A stretch of DNA of 64,000 bases, taken from contig JAEWKC010000018.1 of NCBI GenBank assembly GCA_023386235.1, positions 1 to 64,000 of the forward strand. The letters run 5' to 3'. Source of the DNA: Bacteroidota bacterium (GTDB lineage Bacteria > Bacteroidota > Bacteroidia > Chitinophagales > Chitinophagaceae). A model generated the notes under the pieces. The model was not told the origin of the DNA, did not search any database, and saw only the letters and a program-made list of their open reading frames with translations. The translations under genes were made by a program, and so were the position numbers. Position 1 is the first letter of the stretch. The number at the start of each line of letters is the position of its first letter. This document shows, in pieces, positions 26,906-36,580 of the stretch.

Positions 26906-27985
26906 TTATTTTAGCTGTATGTACAAATCTACAAAAAACACTTCTTCCTTTTTATTAATTTTTAATTCATGCCTGTTTTCGTAAAGCAATTCCAGTCTTC
27001 TTTTTACATTGGAGATGCCGGTACCTGTCCCGGTTTTTATTTTTTGATTAGGAAAAACAGGATTACTACATGTAAAATATAGTTTGCCTTCATTGTAAGC
27101 AATCCCCATTTTAATATAAACATCAGAATGTGCGCTAATGCCATATTTAAAGGCATTCTCTATGAACGGAATAAATAATAAAGGGGCTATTTGCACATGT
27201 TCTACATTGCCTTTTACCTCAAAGTCTACGTGCAATTTATCGTTGGCTCTTAACTTTTGCAGTTCAATATAACTGTTAATAAATTCAATTTCTTTGGCAA
27301 GCGCTACTTTCTCTGTCTGCGATTCTTCCAGGGTATATCTCATGATGCGGCTTAGCTTCATCACCGAGTCGGGTGTTTTTTCATCTTTGGCTACAGCCAT
27401 TGAATAAATACCGTTGAGTGTATTAAAAAGAAAATGCGGATTTACCTGGGAGCGCAGCATATTAAGCTCAGTTGCCAGCTGCTGCTTCTGCATTTCTTCT
27501 TTTCTTTCTTCTGCCAAAAACCATTGCGAAATTATTTTTGAAATAGTACTAAAAAGATAAGTAATTAAAAATAGCGCTACAGTACTTGGCATAAAAAACC
27601 GTTCCCAAAAACCAAGTGGTCTGTGCGGCCTACCGCGCTCTAACGCACGCTGTCTCTGCCTTTCAAAGTACTGCTTCGTTTCTTCTGCGTTAATCGTAAT
27701 TAAATGAAAGAAAAACAAATAGAGTAAAAAACATCCCACGATAATAAGCACGTATGTCAGAAACTTTTTCTTAGCCAGAATTTTCGGAATAAAAATAGTA
27801 GAGTTGGCAAAGTAAAATATCATTAAATAAACACTACAATAGATGAGCCAGTGCACAAAACGTTCGCTTTCAAAAGCAGACTGATCTCTTTTGTAAGGGA
27901 AAAATAAAAAAGGAAAAATAAAAATGCATACCCACACTATAATAGCAAGTAAAACGGATAGCAGATTTTTCTTTTTCATCAGCAA
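26906..27985 (-). CDS. LytS-type sensor histidine kinase
   Basis: A 359-residue inner-membrane sensor kinase with four predicted membrane helices (about 12-31, 46-66, 75-97, 131-150). The His-kinase domain follows a coiled coil rich in Glu, Lys and Gln; the phospho-acceptor is H184 in SQVNPHFLFNTL. The ATP-binding domain has LLFIPFIENAFKYGI (N box) and GTGTGISNVKRRLELLY (G box). Translation may start at the second Met (MKKKN). There is no large extracytoplasmic sensor domain, so a membrane or small-molecule signal is likely. The gene lies 12 bp after panB and 4 bp before its regulator. Confidence 0.94.
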   Translation of the reverse strand: MLMKKKNLLSVLLAIIVWVCIFIFPFLFFPYKRDQSAFESERFVHWLIYCSVYLMIFYFANSTIFIPKILAKKKFLTYVLIIVGCFLLYLFFFHLITINAEETKQYFERQRQRALERGRPHRPLGFWERFFMPSTVALFLITYLFSTISKIISQWFLAEERKEEMQKQQLATELNMLRSQVNPHFLFNTLNGIYSMAVAKDEKTPDSVMKLSRIMRYTLEESQTEKVALAKEIEFINSYIELQKLRANDKLHVDFEVKGNVEHVQIAPLLFIPFIENAFKYGISAHSDVYIKMGIAYNEGKLYFTCSNPVFPNQKIKTGTGTGISNVKRRLELLYENRHELKINKKEEVFFVDLYIQLK

Positions 27986-27997
27986 CAGATATTTTTA

Positions 27998-28816
27998 TTA
28001 ATAACTTTCTTCTTTATTAGGAAAATCTCCCAACTTTACGTCTTGTATGTATTGTTGTATAGCCTGTGTAATAGGTTCATGGAGATTAAGATATTTTCTT
28101 ACAAAACGCGGATGAAACTCATTGTACAAGCCCAACATATCGTGCATCACCAATACCTGCCCGTCGCAATCGTTACCGGCACCTATGCCTATAGTGGGAA
28201 TTTGCAAACTATCCGTTACTGCTTTTGCCAGCTCAGCCGGAATTTTTTCGAGTACAATTGCAAATGCGCCCGCTTCCTGCAATGCTAAGGCATCGCTTTT
28301 TAGCTTATCTGCTTCCAAGGCTTCTTTAGCACGAACGGTATATGTACCATATTTGTAAATGCTTTGTGGCATTAATCCTAAATGCCCCATTACAGGAATA
28401 CCTGCATCCACAATTTTTTTTACGCTTGAGCAAATCTCCACACCACCTTCCAGCTTTAGCGCATGGGCGCTACTTTCTTTCATCACTCTTACAGCCGATG
28501 CCAAAGCAATATCTTCATTTGACTGATAAGCGCCAAAAGGAAGATCTACCACAACCAATGCACGACTAACTGCGCGCAACACCGATTGCGCATGATAAAT
28601 CATTTGATCAAGCGTAATAGGCAAAGTAGTTTCGTGGCCGGCCATAACGTTACTGGCACTGTCGCCAACTAAGATAACTTCGAGGCCTGCCTGGTCAAAT
28701 ATTTTGGCAAAGGAAAAATCATAAGCGGTGAGCATAGAAAATTTCTCGCCTTTATTTTTCATTAATTGTAAAGTATGCGTAGTAATGCGTTTAAAATCTG
28801 ACGTTGTTTTGGACAT
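27998..28816 (-). CDS. panB: 3-methyl-2-oxobutanoate hydroxymethyltransferase
   Basis: First enzyme of pantothenate synthesis, adding a hydroxymethyl group from 5,10-methylene-tetrahydrofolate to 2-oxoisovalerate to give ketopantoate. At 272 residues it has the normal length. Family motifs are SMLTAYDFSFAKIFDQAG, VGDSASNVMAGHETTLPIT (metal ligand Asp), VVDLPFGAYQ, ALKLEGG, PVMGHLGLMPQS and GIGAGNDCDGQVLVMHDMLG. It is followed after 12 bp by the LytTR two-component genes, an unusual partner that may only reflect shared transcription. Confidence 0.97.
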   Translation of the reverse strand: MSKTTSDFKRITTHTLQLMKNKGEKFSMLTAYDFSFAKIFDQAGLEVILVGDSASNVMAGHETTLPITLDQMIYHAQSVLRAVSRALVVVDLPFGAYQSNEDIALASAVRVMKESSAHALKLEGGVEICSSVKKIVDAGIPVMGHLGLMPQSIYKYGTYTVRAKEALEADKLKSDALALQEAGAFAIVLEKIPAELAKAVTDSLQIPTIGIGAGNDCDGQVLVMHDMLGLYNEFHPRFVRKYLNLHEPITQAIQQYIQDVKLGDFPNKEESY

Positions 28817-28971
28817 ATATCTAACAAGTTAAAAAATGAAGTGGGAAAGTTAAGCATAAAAATGTTTGTGCATCAAATTTTATAGGTAAATGACAGAATT
28901 TGTTCGGTAAAAGCGTGATTGCCGTAATCAATTCATTGCAAATTAATTGACCACCAAAAATACATTCCTTA

Positions 28972-29567
28972 TTATTTCTCTGTATCCTTAATAAAAATAT
29001 TCCTGTAAAAATCCAGCATATCCTGCATAAAATCAAAATAGCTTCTTACGAGTGCAGGATTCAAAATATTTACTGATGCCTGTACATTGTAGCCTACATT
29101 ATTCTTCAGCATAAAATCGTCTCTCCAGCCTGTTGGGTAATCATAATTTTTACGAACAACAAAAGAGGGTCCGGCTTTAATCCAAAAGCTTTTATAATTC
29201 AACCCGATCTTAGGATTGAGTGTAATATGATTATATACCCTTTGAGGAGTGGTATGCCCGGGCGCTAAAGTTTCCTGCCAAAAAGAAACAGCATTTTCCA
29301 TGGTAAGCAACTTATACTTATAGCCTCCCACTGCACCAACTGAAAAACTGGAAGGCAATGCAATAAAGAAACCGGCATGCGCTCCATAAAAAATCGGGAA
29401 TTTTGTAAAGAATCGGATCTCGTAAATCTGTAATACGTCAAATGAGGAAAAGTTATAAAGCCTTCTTTGCCTGCGGCTACTCCAAAATGAAATTGGTTTT
29501 GCTGTGCTTTTACAGACGAAAAAATTGTAAAAGAAAAAATTATCAACAACAGACCTTTTAGTGGCAT
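28972..29567 (-). pseudogene. Outer-membrane protein gene with a single-base frameshift
   Basis: Two overlapping minus-strand frames make one protein. The first (29567 leftward) encodes a signal peptide (IIFSFTIFSSVKAQQ) and QFHFGVAAGKEGF. The second then continues as YNFSSFDVLQIYEIRFF, TKFPIFYGAHAGFFIALP and a barrel-like C-terminus (LNPKIGLNYKSFWIKAGPSF, ending KDTEK). Adding one A to the AAA at 29457-29459 (one T on the coding strand) joins them as GKEGF-YNFSS. The restored protein is about 198 residues and resembles a small outer-membrane barrel. Whether the deletion is real or an assembly error cannot be told from the sequence. Confidence 0.75.
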
Positions 29568-29632
29568 GTGTATTTTTATTTAAAGATACAAATTTTTTAC
29601 ATCCTGTATGCGCTGCTTTAATATATATAAAC

Positions 29633-32122
29633 CTACAAACCTTCCAATATCTCCATTAAATGCGCTTCTGTCTGTATCAGTACATCGCGCGGTTTACTGC
29701 CTTGAGATTTACCTACAATGCCCGCCATCTCTAACTGGTCCATAATTCTGCCTGCCCGGTTGTAGCCCAGTTTCATTTTTCTTTGAATAAGCGAAGTGCT
29801 TCCCACCTGATTGGCAACGATCAGCTTTGCCGCTTCATCAAACAGAGAATCGCGATCGCTAAGATCTGCACTGGTTCCGCCTAATTCCTTTTCATCTACA
29901 TATTCTGGCAGCATGTAAGGTTCAGGATAACCTTGCTGCTCTCCAATGAAGTGTACAATTTTATCCACCTCAGGCGTATCTACAAAAGCACATTGTAAAC
30001 GTGTAATAGCGCCATTGTAGCTGATAAGCATATCGCCTTTTCCTATTAATTGCTCCGCGCCACCCACATCAAGAATAGTGCGGCTGTCTATTTTAGAAGA
30101 AACTTTAAAAGCTATGCGCGCCGGGAAGTTGGCTTTGATGATGCCGGTAATGATATTTACCGATGGTCTTTGCGTAGCAATGATAAGATGTATACCTACA
30201 GCACGCGCTAACTGAGCCAAACGAGCAATAGGCATTTCTATTTCTTTTCCGGCCGTCATGATCAGATCGGCAAACTCATCTATCACCAAAACAATGAACG
30301 GTAAAAACTGGTGTCCTTTTTCAGGATTCAATCTGCGTTTTACAAATTTTTCATTATACTCTTTAATGTTGCGGCAAGAAGCTTCTTTGAGCAAATCGTA
30401 CCGATTATCCATTTCAATGCATAAGGCATTGAGCGAAGTGATTACTTTTTTAGTATCTGTAATGATAGCTTCTTCATCTTCGCCGGGCAATTTGGCGAGA
30501 AAATGCTTTTCAATTAAACGATAAATACTTAGTTCTACTTTCTTCGGATCTACTAAAACAAATTTCAATTGCGAAGGATGTTTCTTATACAGCAACGACA
30601 CCAGCAGCGCATTAATACCAACGGATTTACCCTGCCCGGTAGCGCCCGCCATCAATAGATGCGGCATACTGGCCAGGTCTACAATAAAGTTTTCGTTATT
30701 GATTTTTTTACCGATCGCTATGGGAAGCGAGAAATTGTTGTTTTGGAATTTTTCGGAAGAGATCAAAGCACGCATGCTTACCGTATTCTTATTTACGTTG
30801 GGCACCTCAATACCTACCGTACCTTTGCCGGGAATAGGTGCAATAATACGAATACCTAAAGCTGCCAGGCTTAAAGCGATATCATCTTCCAGATTTTTAA
30901 TGCGCGATATTCTGACACCGGGCGCCGGCACAATCTCGTACAACGTAACTGTAGGGCCAACTGTAGCGGAGATACGCTGAATTTGTATATCGTAATTTTT
31001 AAGGGTGTTGATGATTTGGTTTTTATTTTCTTCCAGTTCATCTTTGTCCATTACTACTTTTTCGGTGCCGTGCAGTTCAAGCATATCCACATCGGGATAT
31101 TTATAATTACCCAAATCAAGTGTTGGTTCGTAATCTCCTTTCGACTGTACTTTTACTGTTTTTTCTTCAGCGCCTATAATAATTTCAGAAAGAACTTCCT
31201 TTTCGGTGTTGTCAGACTTTTTTGTCGCGGCATCTGTTTTTTTGGTTGCCGGCTGAATGACGGTTACAGATTGAGGTTGCGCTTCTTCCGGTTCATCATC
31301 TTCCTCAGTCAATACAAATTCCGGCAGCTCTTCAGTTATTGTTTCGGTTGATTCTTCATCATCCTCATCATCTTCTTCCAGTGTAAATTCTTCTCCATCA
31401 TCTGTTTTGTCTTCAGGCATGATAACCGACACGCCCTTTTTCTCTCCCGGTTTCGTTTTATTTACTGTTTCGTCTATAAATAATTTAGCTTCATCTTTAT
31501 CATTAACTGCTTCTTTTTCTTCAGATTTTGTTTTTACTGTTGCTGATTTTCGTCTTGATAAAAATGAAAAAGAAGGGTTAAACTGCCATATTACATATAT
31601 CAATAGCACTGCTACTATTACGATCATTGTACCTAAATCGCCTATCCATTTTACCAGCCAGTCTTTTATTAATTCGCCCGTAGCGCCGCCCCACGAAAAC
31701 TCCGCGCCTCTTGTAAAAAAAGCAAGAGAAACGCTTATAATAAGCAATCCCGCAACGATGTATTTAAATATAGGCCAAAGCTTGAATACTCTTCTCGAGG
31801 TCATTAAATTAGTGCCCAATGCAAAGAAGAAAAAGCTTATAAAAAAGGAGGCAATGCCAAAGCCGCTATATCCCAATGCGTGTGAAATGTAAGCTCCTGA
31901 TACGCCAAATACATTTTCTATTTCTACATCTTTAACGGAGAATATTTTCACCCCGTAGTGTTGTACTATATCCTGATCTTCTCTCCATGTGGAAAGATAC
32001 GAAGCCAGTGAAATAAATATAAACAAACCCATAATAATACTGAGAATACCCATAATAATCTTTATACGATTATCTTTTTTAGGTTCCTCAGCAACGATAT
32101 CTTCCTTTGAATTATTTGCCAT
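29633..32122 (-). CDS. ftsK: FtsK/SpoIIIE family DNA translocase
   Basis: Moves chromosome DNA through the division septum and activates dimer resolution. 829 residues. Four N-terminal membrane helices (about 21-41, 85-105, 118-136, 163-180) are followed by an acidic linker (about 200-290, long D/E runs). The RecA-like motor has Walker A GATGQGKS (493-500), Walker B VLVIDEFADLIM and the ATQRPSVNIITG motif. A winged-helix gamma domain (about 765-829, STSLIQRKMKLGYNRAGRIMDQLE) reads the KOPS polarity sites. The linker is short compared with E. coli, as is common in Bacteroidota. It stands alone. Confidence 0.97.
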   Translation of the reverse strand: MANNSKEDIVAEEPKKDNRIKIIMGILSIIMGLFIFISLASYLSTWREDQDIVQHYGVKIFSVKDVEIENVFGVSGAYISHALGYSGFGIASFFISFFFFALGTNLMTSRRVFKLWPIFKYIVAGLLIISVSLAFFTRGAEFSWGGATGELIKDWLVKWIGDLGTMIVIVAVLLIYVIWQFNPSFSFLSRRKSATVKTKSEEKEAVNDKDEAKLFIDETVNKTKPGEKKGVSVIMPEDKTDDGEEFTLEEDDEDDEESTETITEELPEFVLTEEDDEPEEAQPQSVTVIQPATKKTDAATKKSDNTEKEVLSEIIIGAEEKTVKVQSKGDYEPTLDLGNYKYPDVDMLELHGTEKVVMDKDELEENKNQIINTLKNYDIQIQRISATVGPTVTLYEIVPAPGVRISRIKNLEDDIALSLAALGIRIIAPIPGKGTVGIEVPNVNKNTVSMRALISSEKFQNNNFSLPIAIGKKINNENFIVDLASMPHLLMAGATGQGKSVGINALLVSLLYKKHPSQLKFVLVDPKKVELSIYRLIEKHFLAKLPGEDEEAIITDTKKVITSLNALCIEMDNRYDLLKEASCRNIKEYNEKFVKRRLNPEKGHQFLPFIVLVIDEFADLIMTAGKEIEMPIARLAQLARAVGIHLIIATQRPSVNIITGIIKANFPARIAFKVSSKIDSRTILDVGGAEQLIGKGDMLISYNGAITRLQCAFVDTPEVDKIVHFIGEQQGYPEPYMLPEYVDEKELGGTSADLSDRDSLFDEAAKLIVANQVGSTSLIQRKMKLGYNRAGRIMDQLEMAGIVGKSQGSKPRDVLIQTEAHLMEILEGL

Positions 32123-32216
32123 TATGTAATGTTACTAAAAATAAATTTTACTTACGTGCAAAAATAAAAGAAAGTTACAAGTATTTCAATTTGCTGAAAA
32201 ATTAATTGCCAATAAA

Positions 32217-32243
32217 AAAGCAGCCGTTATTTTCGGCTGCTTT
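32217..32243 (-). terminator. Terminator of the CsbD gene
   Basis: AAAGCAGCCG (32217-32226) pairs exactly with CGGCTGCTTT (32234-32243). A-rich sequence upstream gives the U tract on the minus strand. Confidence 0.75.
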
Positions 32244-32265
32244 AATAATCTTAGAAAGATAAGGA

Positions 32266-32466
32266 TTATTCAAATTTCATATCATCTATAAATCTGTTGA
32301 TATCTTCTTTGGTTTCTCCTGTTTTTCTTTGTATTCTTCCTAATACTTCATCTTCCTGACCTTCTTCATACAGAAGATCGTCATCTGTAAGATCTGCCCA
32401 TTGTTGTTTTAAATTTCCTTTTACAACATTCCAGTTTCCTTTTACCTGATCTGAAAAAGTGCTCAT
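32266..32466 (-). CDS. CsbD family stress protein
   Basis: A 66-residue acidic, hydrophilic protein. It has the full CsbD pattern: GNWNVVKGNLKQQWADLTDDDL, then EEGQEDEVLGRIQRKTGETKEDINRF. CsbD-like proteins are general stress proteins (sigma-B regulated in Bacillus subtilis), often very abundant, with no known enzyme activity. It is monocistronic, with its own terminator downstream. Confidence 0.93.
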   Translation of the reverse strand: MSTFSDQVKGNWNVVKGNLKQQWADLTDDDLLYEEGQEDEVLGRIQRKTGETKEDINRFIDDMKFE

Positions 32467-32668
32467 AGTTTTTAATTTTTAAATTTGAAAATAAATAATC
32501 ATTCAAAAAAAAGAACGATTAAATTAACACTGTAAATCAGGCAATTATGAAGCCAAAAACGGCCCCTAAAAGTTAAACTTTTTTAAGTATTTGCTTTTAA
32601 AATTCTTAATAAGGTCTTTTCTTATTTCAGTTTCTCATCATTTTTAGTTTTGAATCTGACAATTCAAA

Positions 32669-32710
32669 AAACTAAAAAAAGTGCTCATCTATGAGCACTT
32701 TTTTTAGTTT
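32669..32710 (-). terminator. Strong terminator ending the susCD-GH36 operon
   Basis: A perfect 20-bp inverted repeat with a 2-base loop: the left arm at 32669-32688 ends in GTGCTCAT and the right arm at 32691-32710 begins ATGAGCAC. The A and T runs on both sides would let it act in either direction; it lies 17 bp after the GH36 stop codon on the minus strand. Confidence 0.85.
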
Positions 32711-32726
32711 ATCTAATATGATTTTA

Positions 32727-34928
32727 TCATACGGCTTCTATTTCCAGTACTACGCTTGACCTGTTCATGTGTATATCGGGATTGAATCCTACATTCATTA
32801 AAAAATCTCCGCTATAAATAGTATTCCCGGACACGGAAGATTTTTGATTTTGGTATAAATTCACTTCGGTAATTTTATAGTTCCTTTTTGCATCTAACCC
32901 CTGCAATTTTATTGGCCTGTGATTGGGTTTGTTGTACCGCCAGTTAGTTAAATAATTAAACATTACCGCACTGCTCTTATTTTCACTTACATACATCAGC
33001 GAGGCGTAGTCATGGTTGTAAGGGCTTTGCAAACGGTACATATCGCCATGCCAAACTATATTTTTAAAACGATCGTAATTTTTTATAGCATTTTTACAAA
33101 ACTCTAATTCATCTTTATTAAGTTCATCCACCACAATATCAAAGCCGAGCTTTCCCATAGAAGCCACGTCAACCCTGTATTTTATAGGTTTATTGCTCCA
33201 GTTGGTTACGTGATTACAAACCGCCAGCGAAGGATAGTAATAGGAATAATCCCATTGCATAAAAATTCTATCTACAGGATCGGTATTGTCACTTGGCCAA
33301 AATTCTGTAAAATATTGCAGCAGGTTATAATCGCTGCGTCCGCCGCCGCCAGAACATAACATCATAGGCACTTTAGGATATTTTGCCCTTATTCTTTTCA
33401 GTACTTTCTCCAAGCCCCTGGTATACTCTACATACAAATGCGACTGCGGCTGGTTTGTACGTTCAAGATACTTGGAATGCCCGTTATAAATAGGCGCGTT
33501 ACAATCCCATTTAATAAAAGCGAGCGACGGATTTTTTGTAAATAATTCATCTACCACATTAAAAACAAAATCCTGCACCTCGGGGTTGGTAAGATCTAAT
33601 ACCAGTTGATTTCTGAAATATATCTCCGGTCGATTTGGTTCTCTGATGACCCAATCCAATTTCTTTTCATACAATTCACTTTTGGGATTTACCATTTCGG
33701 GCTCAATCCATATCCCGAATTTAACGCCTGCTTTTTCCGCTTCCTTAACCAGGTTTTCCACACCGTTGGGAAGTTTCTTTTTATTGACCTGCCAATCGCC
33801 CAAGCCGGCATTATCGCCATTGCGTGGATATTTATTACCAAACCAACCGTCATCCAGCAGAAACATATTTACACCTAATTCTTTGGCGCCATCAAACAGG
33901 CTTATGAGCTTTTTCTCATCAAAGTCAAAATACGTGGCTTCCCAGTTATTGAGCAAAGTAAGCCGCTGACCTTCTCCATCGAGCAGGCTATACTTTCTTG
34001 TCCAGTTTTGTAAATTTCTGCTTGCCTGCCCCATACCTTTGTCAGATAATGTATAGATAAGTTTGGGTGTTTCAAAAGTGGATTTTGATTTTAATTCATA
34101 CGCAGACTGATAAGCAGAATTGATGCCTGCTATTAACTTTAAATTTTTATAAGCATCAATTTCAAATTCTATTTTATAGTTTCCGTTCCATGCAAGTTGG
34201 CCCAGTAAAACATTGCCGGAATTTTCAGTAGCTTTTTCATCTAAATGCAACATAAAATTTTGCGATGAAAGCAAATTTTCTCTGGTGCCTAATACAGAAG
34301 ATATTGTGTGAATACCTTGTTTTAAGGGGGTAAACTCTGGTTGCATTTCTCTTCCCCATCCACCATTGTAGCTGGTAAGGTAATAATCGTTATTGAAAAA
34401 ATACAGGTTGGCAGAGGCGAATTTATTTAAGATTACCTTTCCATTTTCTTCATTTCTTATAACACACCATTGTGCAAAAACATCTTCATTGCGCCATACT
34501 TTATAATGAAGATCTACATAGAAGTTGTATACGGCATCTTTTAAAGTAACGACCGTTTCATCGGCACCATCTTCTGCTTTTGAAGTTTTGTGAGATTGAT
34601 ATATAAGGTCAAGTGAGTTATTGTTATCTGTGTGTACTGCTGCAATGGCAGGCTCGTTCATAAGGTTAGTGCCCGCAGCCGGATAAGCCAGATGATTGCG
34701 TATAGCACCTTCTTCAATCATTCTTCTTTGAGAAGCAACTTTGCCATAATCTGAAGTAGTAAATTTATTTCCAAAATAAGTGATCACCAAATGCCCTGTC
34801 TCATTCGTCTGCAACAACAAAACCTTATTGTTTGTTTCAATGGGGATAGTGATATTTTGCCTTTGCGCATCGACCGAAAAAGTAAAAAATAAGAATACAA
34901 TAGCAAGAAAAAATTTTAAAATTCTCAT
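32727..34928 (-). CDS. Alpha-galactosidase, glycoside hydrolase family 36
   Basis: Removes terminal alpha-linked galactose from oligo- or polysaccharides. 733 residues, the GH36 length. A signal peptide ends at FFTFSVDAQ, so it is periplasmic or surface-located. An N-terminal beta-sandwich (about 25-310) precedes the TIM barrel, which shows LLDDGWFG (358-364), GIWIEPEMV, the nucleophile D475 in FIKWDCN, CSGGGGRSD (525-533), and WPSDNTDPVDR with the acid/base Asp (547 or 550). The C-terminal domain is a beta sandwich. It is the third gene of operon susC-susD-GH36, 53 bp behind susD, with operator 39708 upstream. Confidence 0.94.
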   Translation of the reverse strand: MRILKFFLAIVFLFFTFSVDAQRQNITIPIETNNKVLLLQTNETGHLVITYFGNKFTTSDYGKVASQRRMIEEGAIRNHLAYPAAGTNLMNEPAIAAVHTDNNNSLDLIYQSHKTSKAEDGADETVVTLKDAVYNFYVDLHYKVWRNEDVFAQWCVIRNEENGKVILNKFASANLYFFNNDYYLTSYNGGWGREMQPEFTPLKQGIHTISSVLGTRENLLSSQNFMLHLDEKATENSGNVLLGQLAWNGNYKIEFEIDAYKNLKLIAGINSAYQSAYELKSKSTFETPKLIYTLSDKGMGQASRNLQNWTRKYSLLDGEGQRLTLLNNWEATYFDFDEKKLISLFDGAKELGVNMFLLDDGWFGNKYPRNGDNAGLGDWQVNKKKLPNGVENLVKEAEKAGVKFGIWIEPEMVNPKSELYEKKLDWVIREPNRPEIYFRNQLVLDLTNPEVQDFVFNVVDELFTKNPSLAFIKWDCNAPIYNGHSKYLERTNQPQSHLYVEYTRGLEKVLKRIRAKYPKVPMMLCSGGGGRSDYNLLQYFTEFWPSDNTDPVDRIFMQWDYSYYYPSLAVCNHVTNWSNKPIKYRVDVASMGKLGFDIVVDELNKDELEFCKNAIKNYDRFKNIVWHGDMYRLQSPYNHDYASLMYVSENKSSAVMFNYLTNWRYNKPNHRPIKLQGLDAKRNYKITEVNLYQNQKSSVSGNTIYSGDFLMNVGFNPDIHMNRSSVVLEIEAV

Positions 34929-34981
34929 GATAAATATTTTAGTTTGAAAAGTAATTATACAATTTTTTTATTAATAACTAT

Positions 34982-36520
34982 CTAGTAACCGTTATTTTGC
35001 GTAAGATTCGGGTTGATATCTATTTGACCTTGGGGAATTGGCCAGAATTCGTGTTTATTAACCTGGATATTTCCAACTACCTGCGGATTCCATAGCGGTG
35101 TTCGTGTGGTATATACACCCCATCTTACCAGATCAAATCTCCTGTCACCTTCATGCGCAAGCTCCCAGCCTCTCTCTAAATACATATGTTCTCTGAATGC
35201 TTCTTGAGACATATTCGCCAAGGCAGGCAAGCCGGCTCTTTGTCTTACCTGATTAATATACGCATATTTATCATTATCATTCAATTCGTTCAATACTTCT
35301 GCATACATCAACAATACATCGGCATACCGGATTATGTAATGATCTATATTGGTTCTCTGTGAGTTATCATTTGGAATGGGTTCTCTGAATTTCTTGATGT
35401 GTGGTCTGTAAAACGCAATATGCTTCGGTGCACCATTCTCCTGTGGAACAAGAGAATTATATTCAGCCGGAAAATCGGCAGTAGATGTCCAGTAAGTGGC
35501 TTTAAATCTCTTATCGTTCGTTTTATCGTAACTATCGTAAAATTTTTCGGTAGGAATTCCATTGCTCCAGCCACCGCCTCTTGCCAGGCCAATACCGGAA
35601 GCATAATACAATTCTAAAGGAGCATAATTGGTATGAAAATCAGATCCTTGTCCGAAAGTGCCTCTTGTAAAATTAATAGTCCATACAGCTTCGGTATGCG
35701 GCTGTTTTTGCTGATTATAAATATCAGCATATTCAGCAACCAATGCATAGTTTGCGCCATATTTTTTCTGAACAATCAGTTCATTTAGAATTGTTTTAGC
35801 ATCCTGTAATCTGTCTTTTTGATTCAATGGAAAACCCGCCATAGTAAGATACACTTTTGCCAGCAATGCAGCAGCAGATCCGGAAGTGAGTCTACCTGCG
35901 TTCTCCGCACCACTCCACTGATTGGGCAAATTATCTTTTGCAAATACTAGATCTGCAATAATAGCTGTATACATTTCCTGCGGTTCAGCACGCTTTATAG
36001 TGCGCAGAGGATCTATATCTGAAGAAGCCTCCAGAATCAGAGGTACGCCATTCCAGATGCGTACGGCATCAAAAAGCATCAACGCTCTTAATGCTTTTGT
36101 CTGAGCTTCTATTTCAGTTTTTTTGCTCTGTTCCAAGCTCACATTGTCAAGCGCCTGTAGAAGATAATTGGCATCCTTCAAATGATTGAATGTATACTCC
36201 CACATCCATTTAGGAACATCTGCAGTTGCATCGAAAGTAGCATTTAACCTGGCAATCTGGTTATGCATGGCCCAAGTACTCTTATCTGTTATTTCCTGCT
36301 CATCTGTACCCCACTCAAACCAATGCGGCGCTGCCCAACCATTGGAATACCTGTCTTGCGGATAACGATAAACCGTATTTAACCCTCCATTTAAATCTTC
36401 AGGCGTTTTATAAAAATTTTCAGGCGTTAAAAAACTTTTGGGGTGTTCTTCCAAAAACTTTGAACAACCCACTAAGAGAAAAATCTGTAACAGTATAACG
36501 AATTGAAGTATCTTTTTCAT
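34982..36520 (-). CDS. SusD/RagB family glycan-binding lipoprotein (pair 1)
   Basis: A 512-residue surface lipoprotein that binds glycan and lids its SusC partner. The signal peptide ends at a lipobox with Cys19 (LLVGCSKFLEE). The SusD-like N-terminus (FLTPENFYKTPEDLNGGLNTVYRY) is followed by TPR-like helices (ALRALMLFDAVRIWNGVPL) and the C-terminal RagB region (HYIIRYADVLLMYAEVLNEL, FREHMYLERGWELAHEGDRRFDLVRWG). It lies 60 bp after susC and 53 bp before the GH36 gene. Confidence 0.95.
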   Translation of the reverse strand: MKKILQFVILLQIFLLVGCSKFLEEHPKSFLTPENFYKTPEDLNGGLNTVYRYPQDRYSNGWAAPHWFEWGTDEQEITDKSTWAMHNQIARLNATFDATADVPKWMWEYTFNHLKDANYLLQALDNVSLEQSKKTEIEAQTKALRALMLFDAVRIWNGVPLILEASSDIDPLRTIKRAEPQEMYTAIIADLVFAKDNLPNQWSGAENAGRLTSGSAAALLAKVYLTMAGFPLNQKDRLQDAKTILNELIVQKKYGANYALVAEYADIYNQQKQPHTEAVWTINFTRGTFGQGSDFHTNYAPLELYYASGIGLARGGGWSNGIPTEKFYDSYDKTNDKRFKATYWTSTADFPAEYNSLVPQENGAPKHIAFYRPHIKKFREPIPNDNSQRTNIDHYIIRYADVLLMYAEVLNELNDNDKYAYINQVRQRAGLPALANMSQEAFREHMYLERGWELAHEGDRRFDLVRWGVYTTRTPLWNPQVVGNIQVNKHEFWPIPQGQIDINPNLTQNNGY

Positions 36521-36580
36521 TTTTTATATTTTTAGTTGTGGTTAAATGGAATCACTTTAGCTGATTCGTTTTACTTGTTG

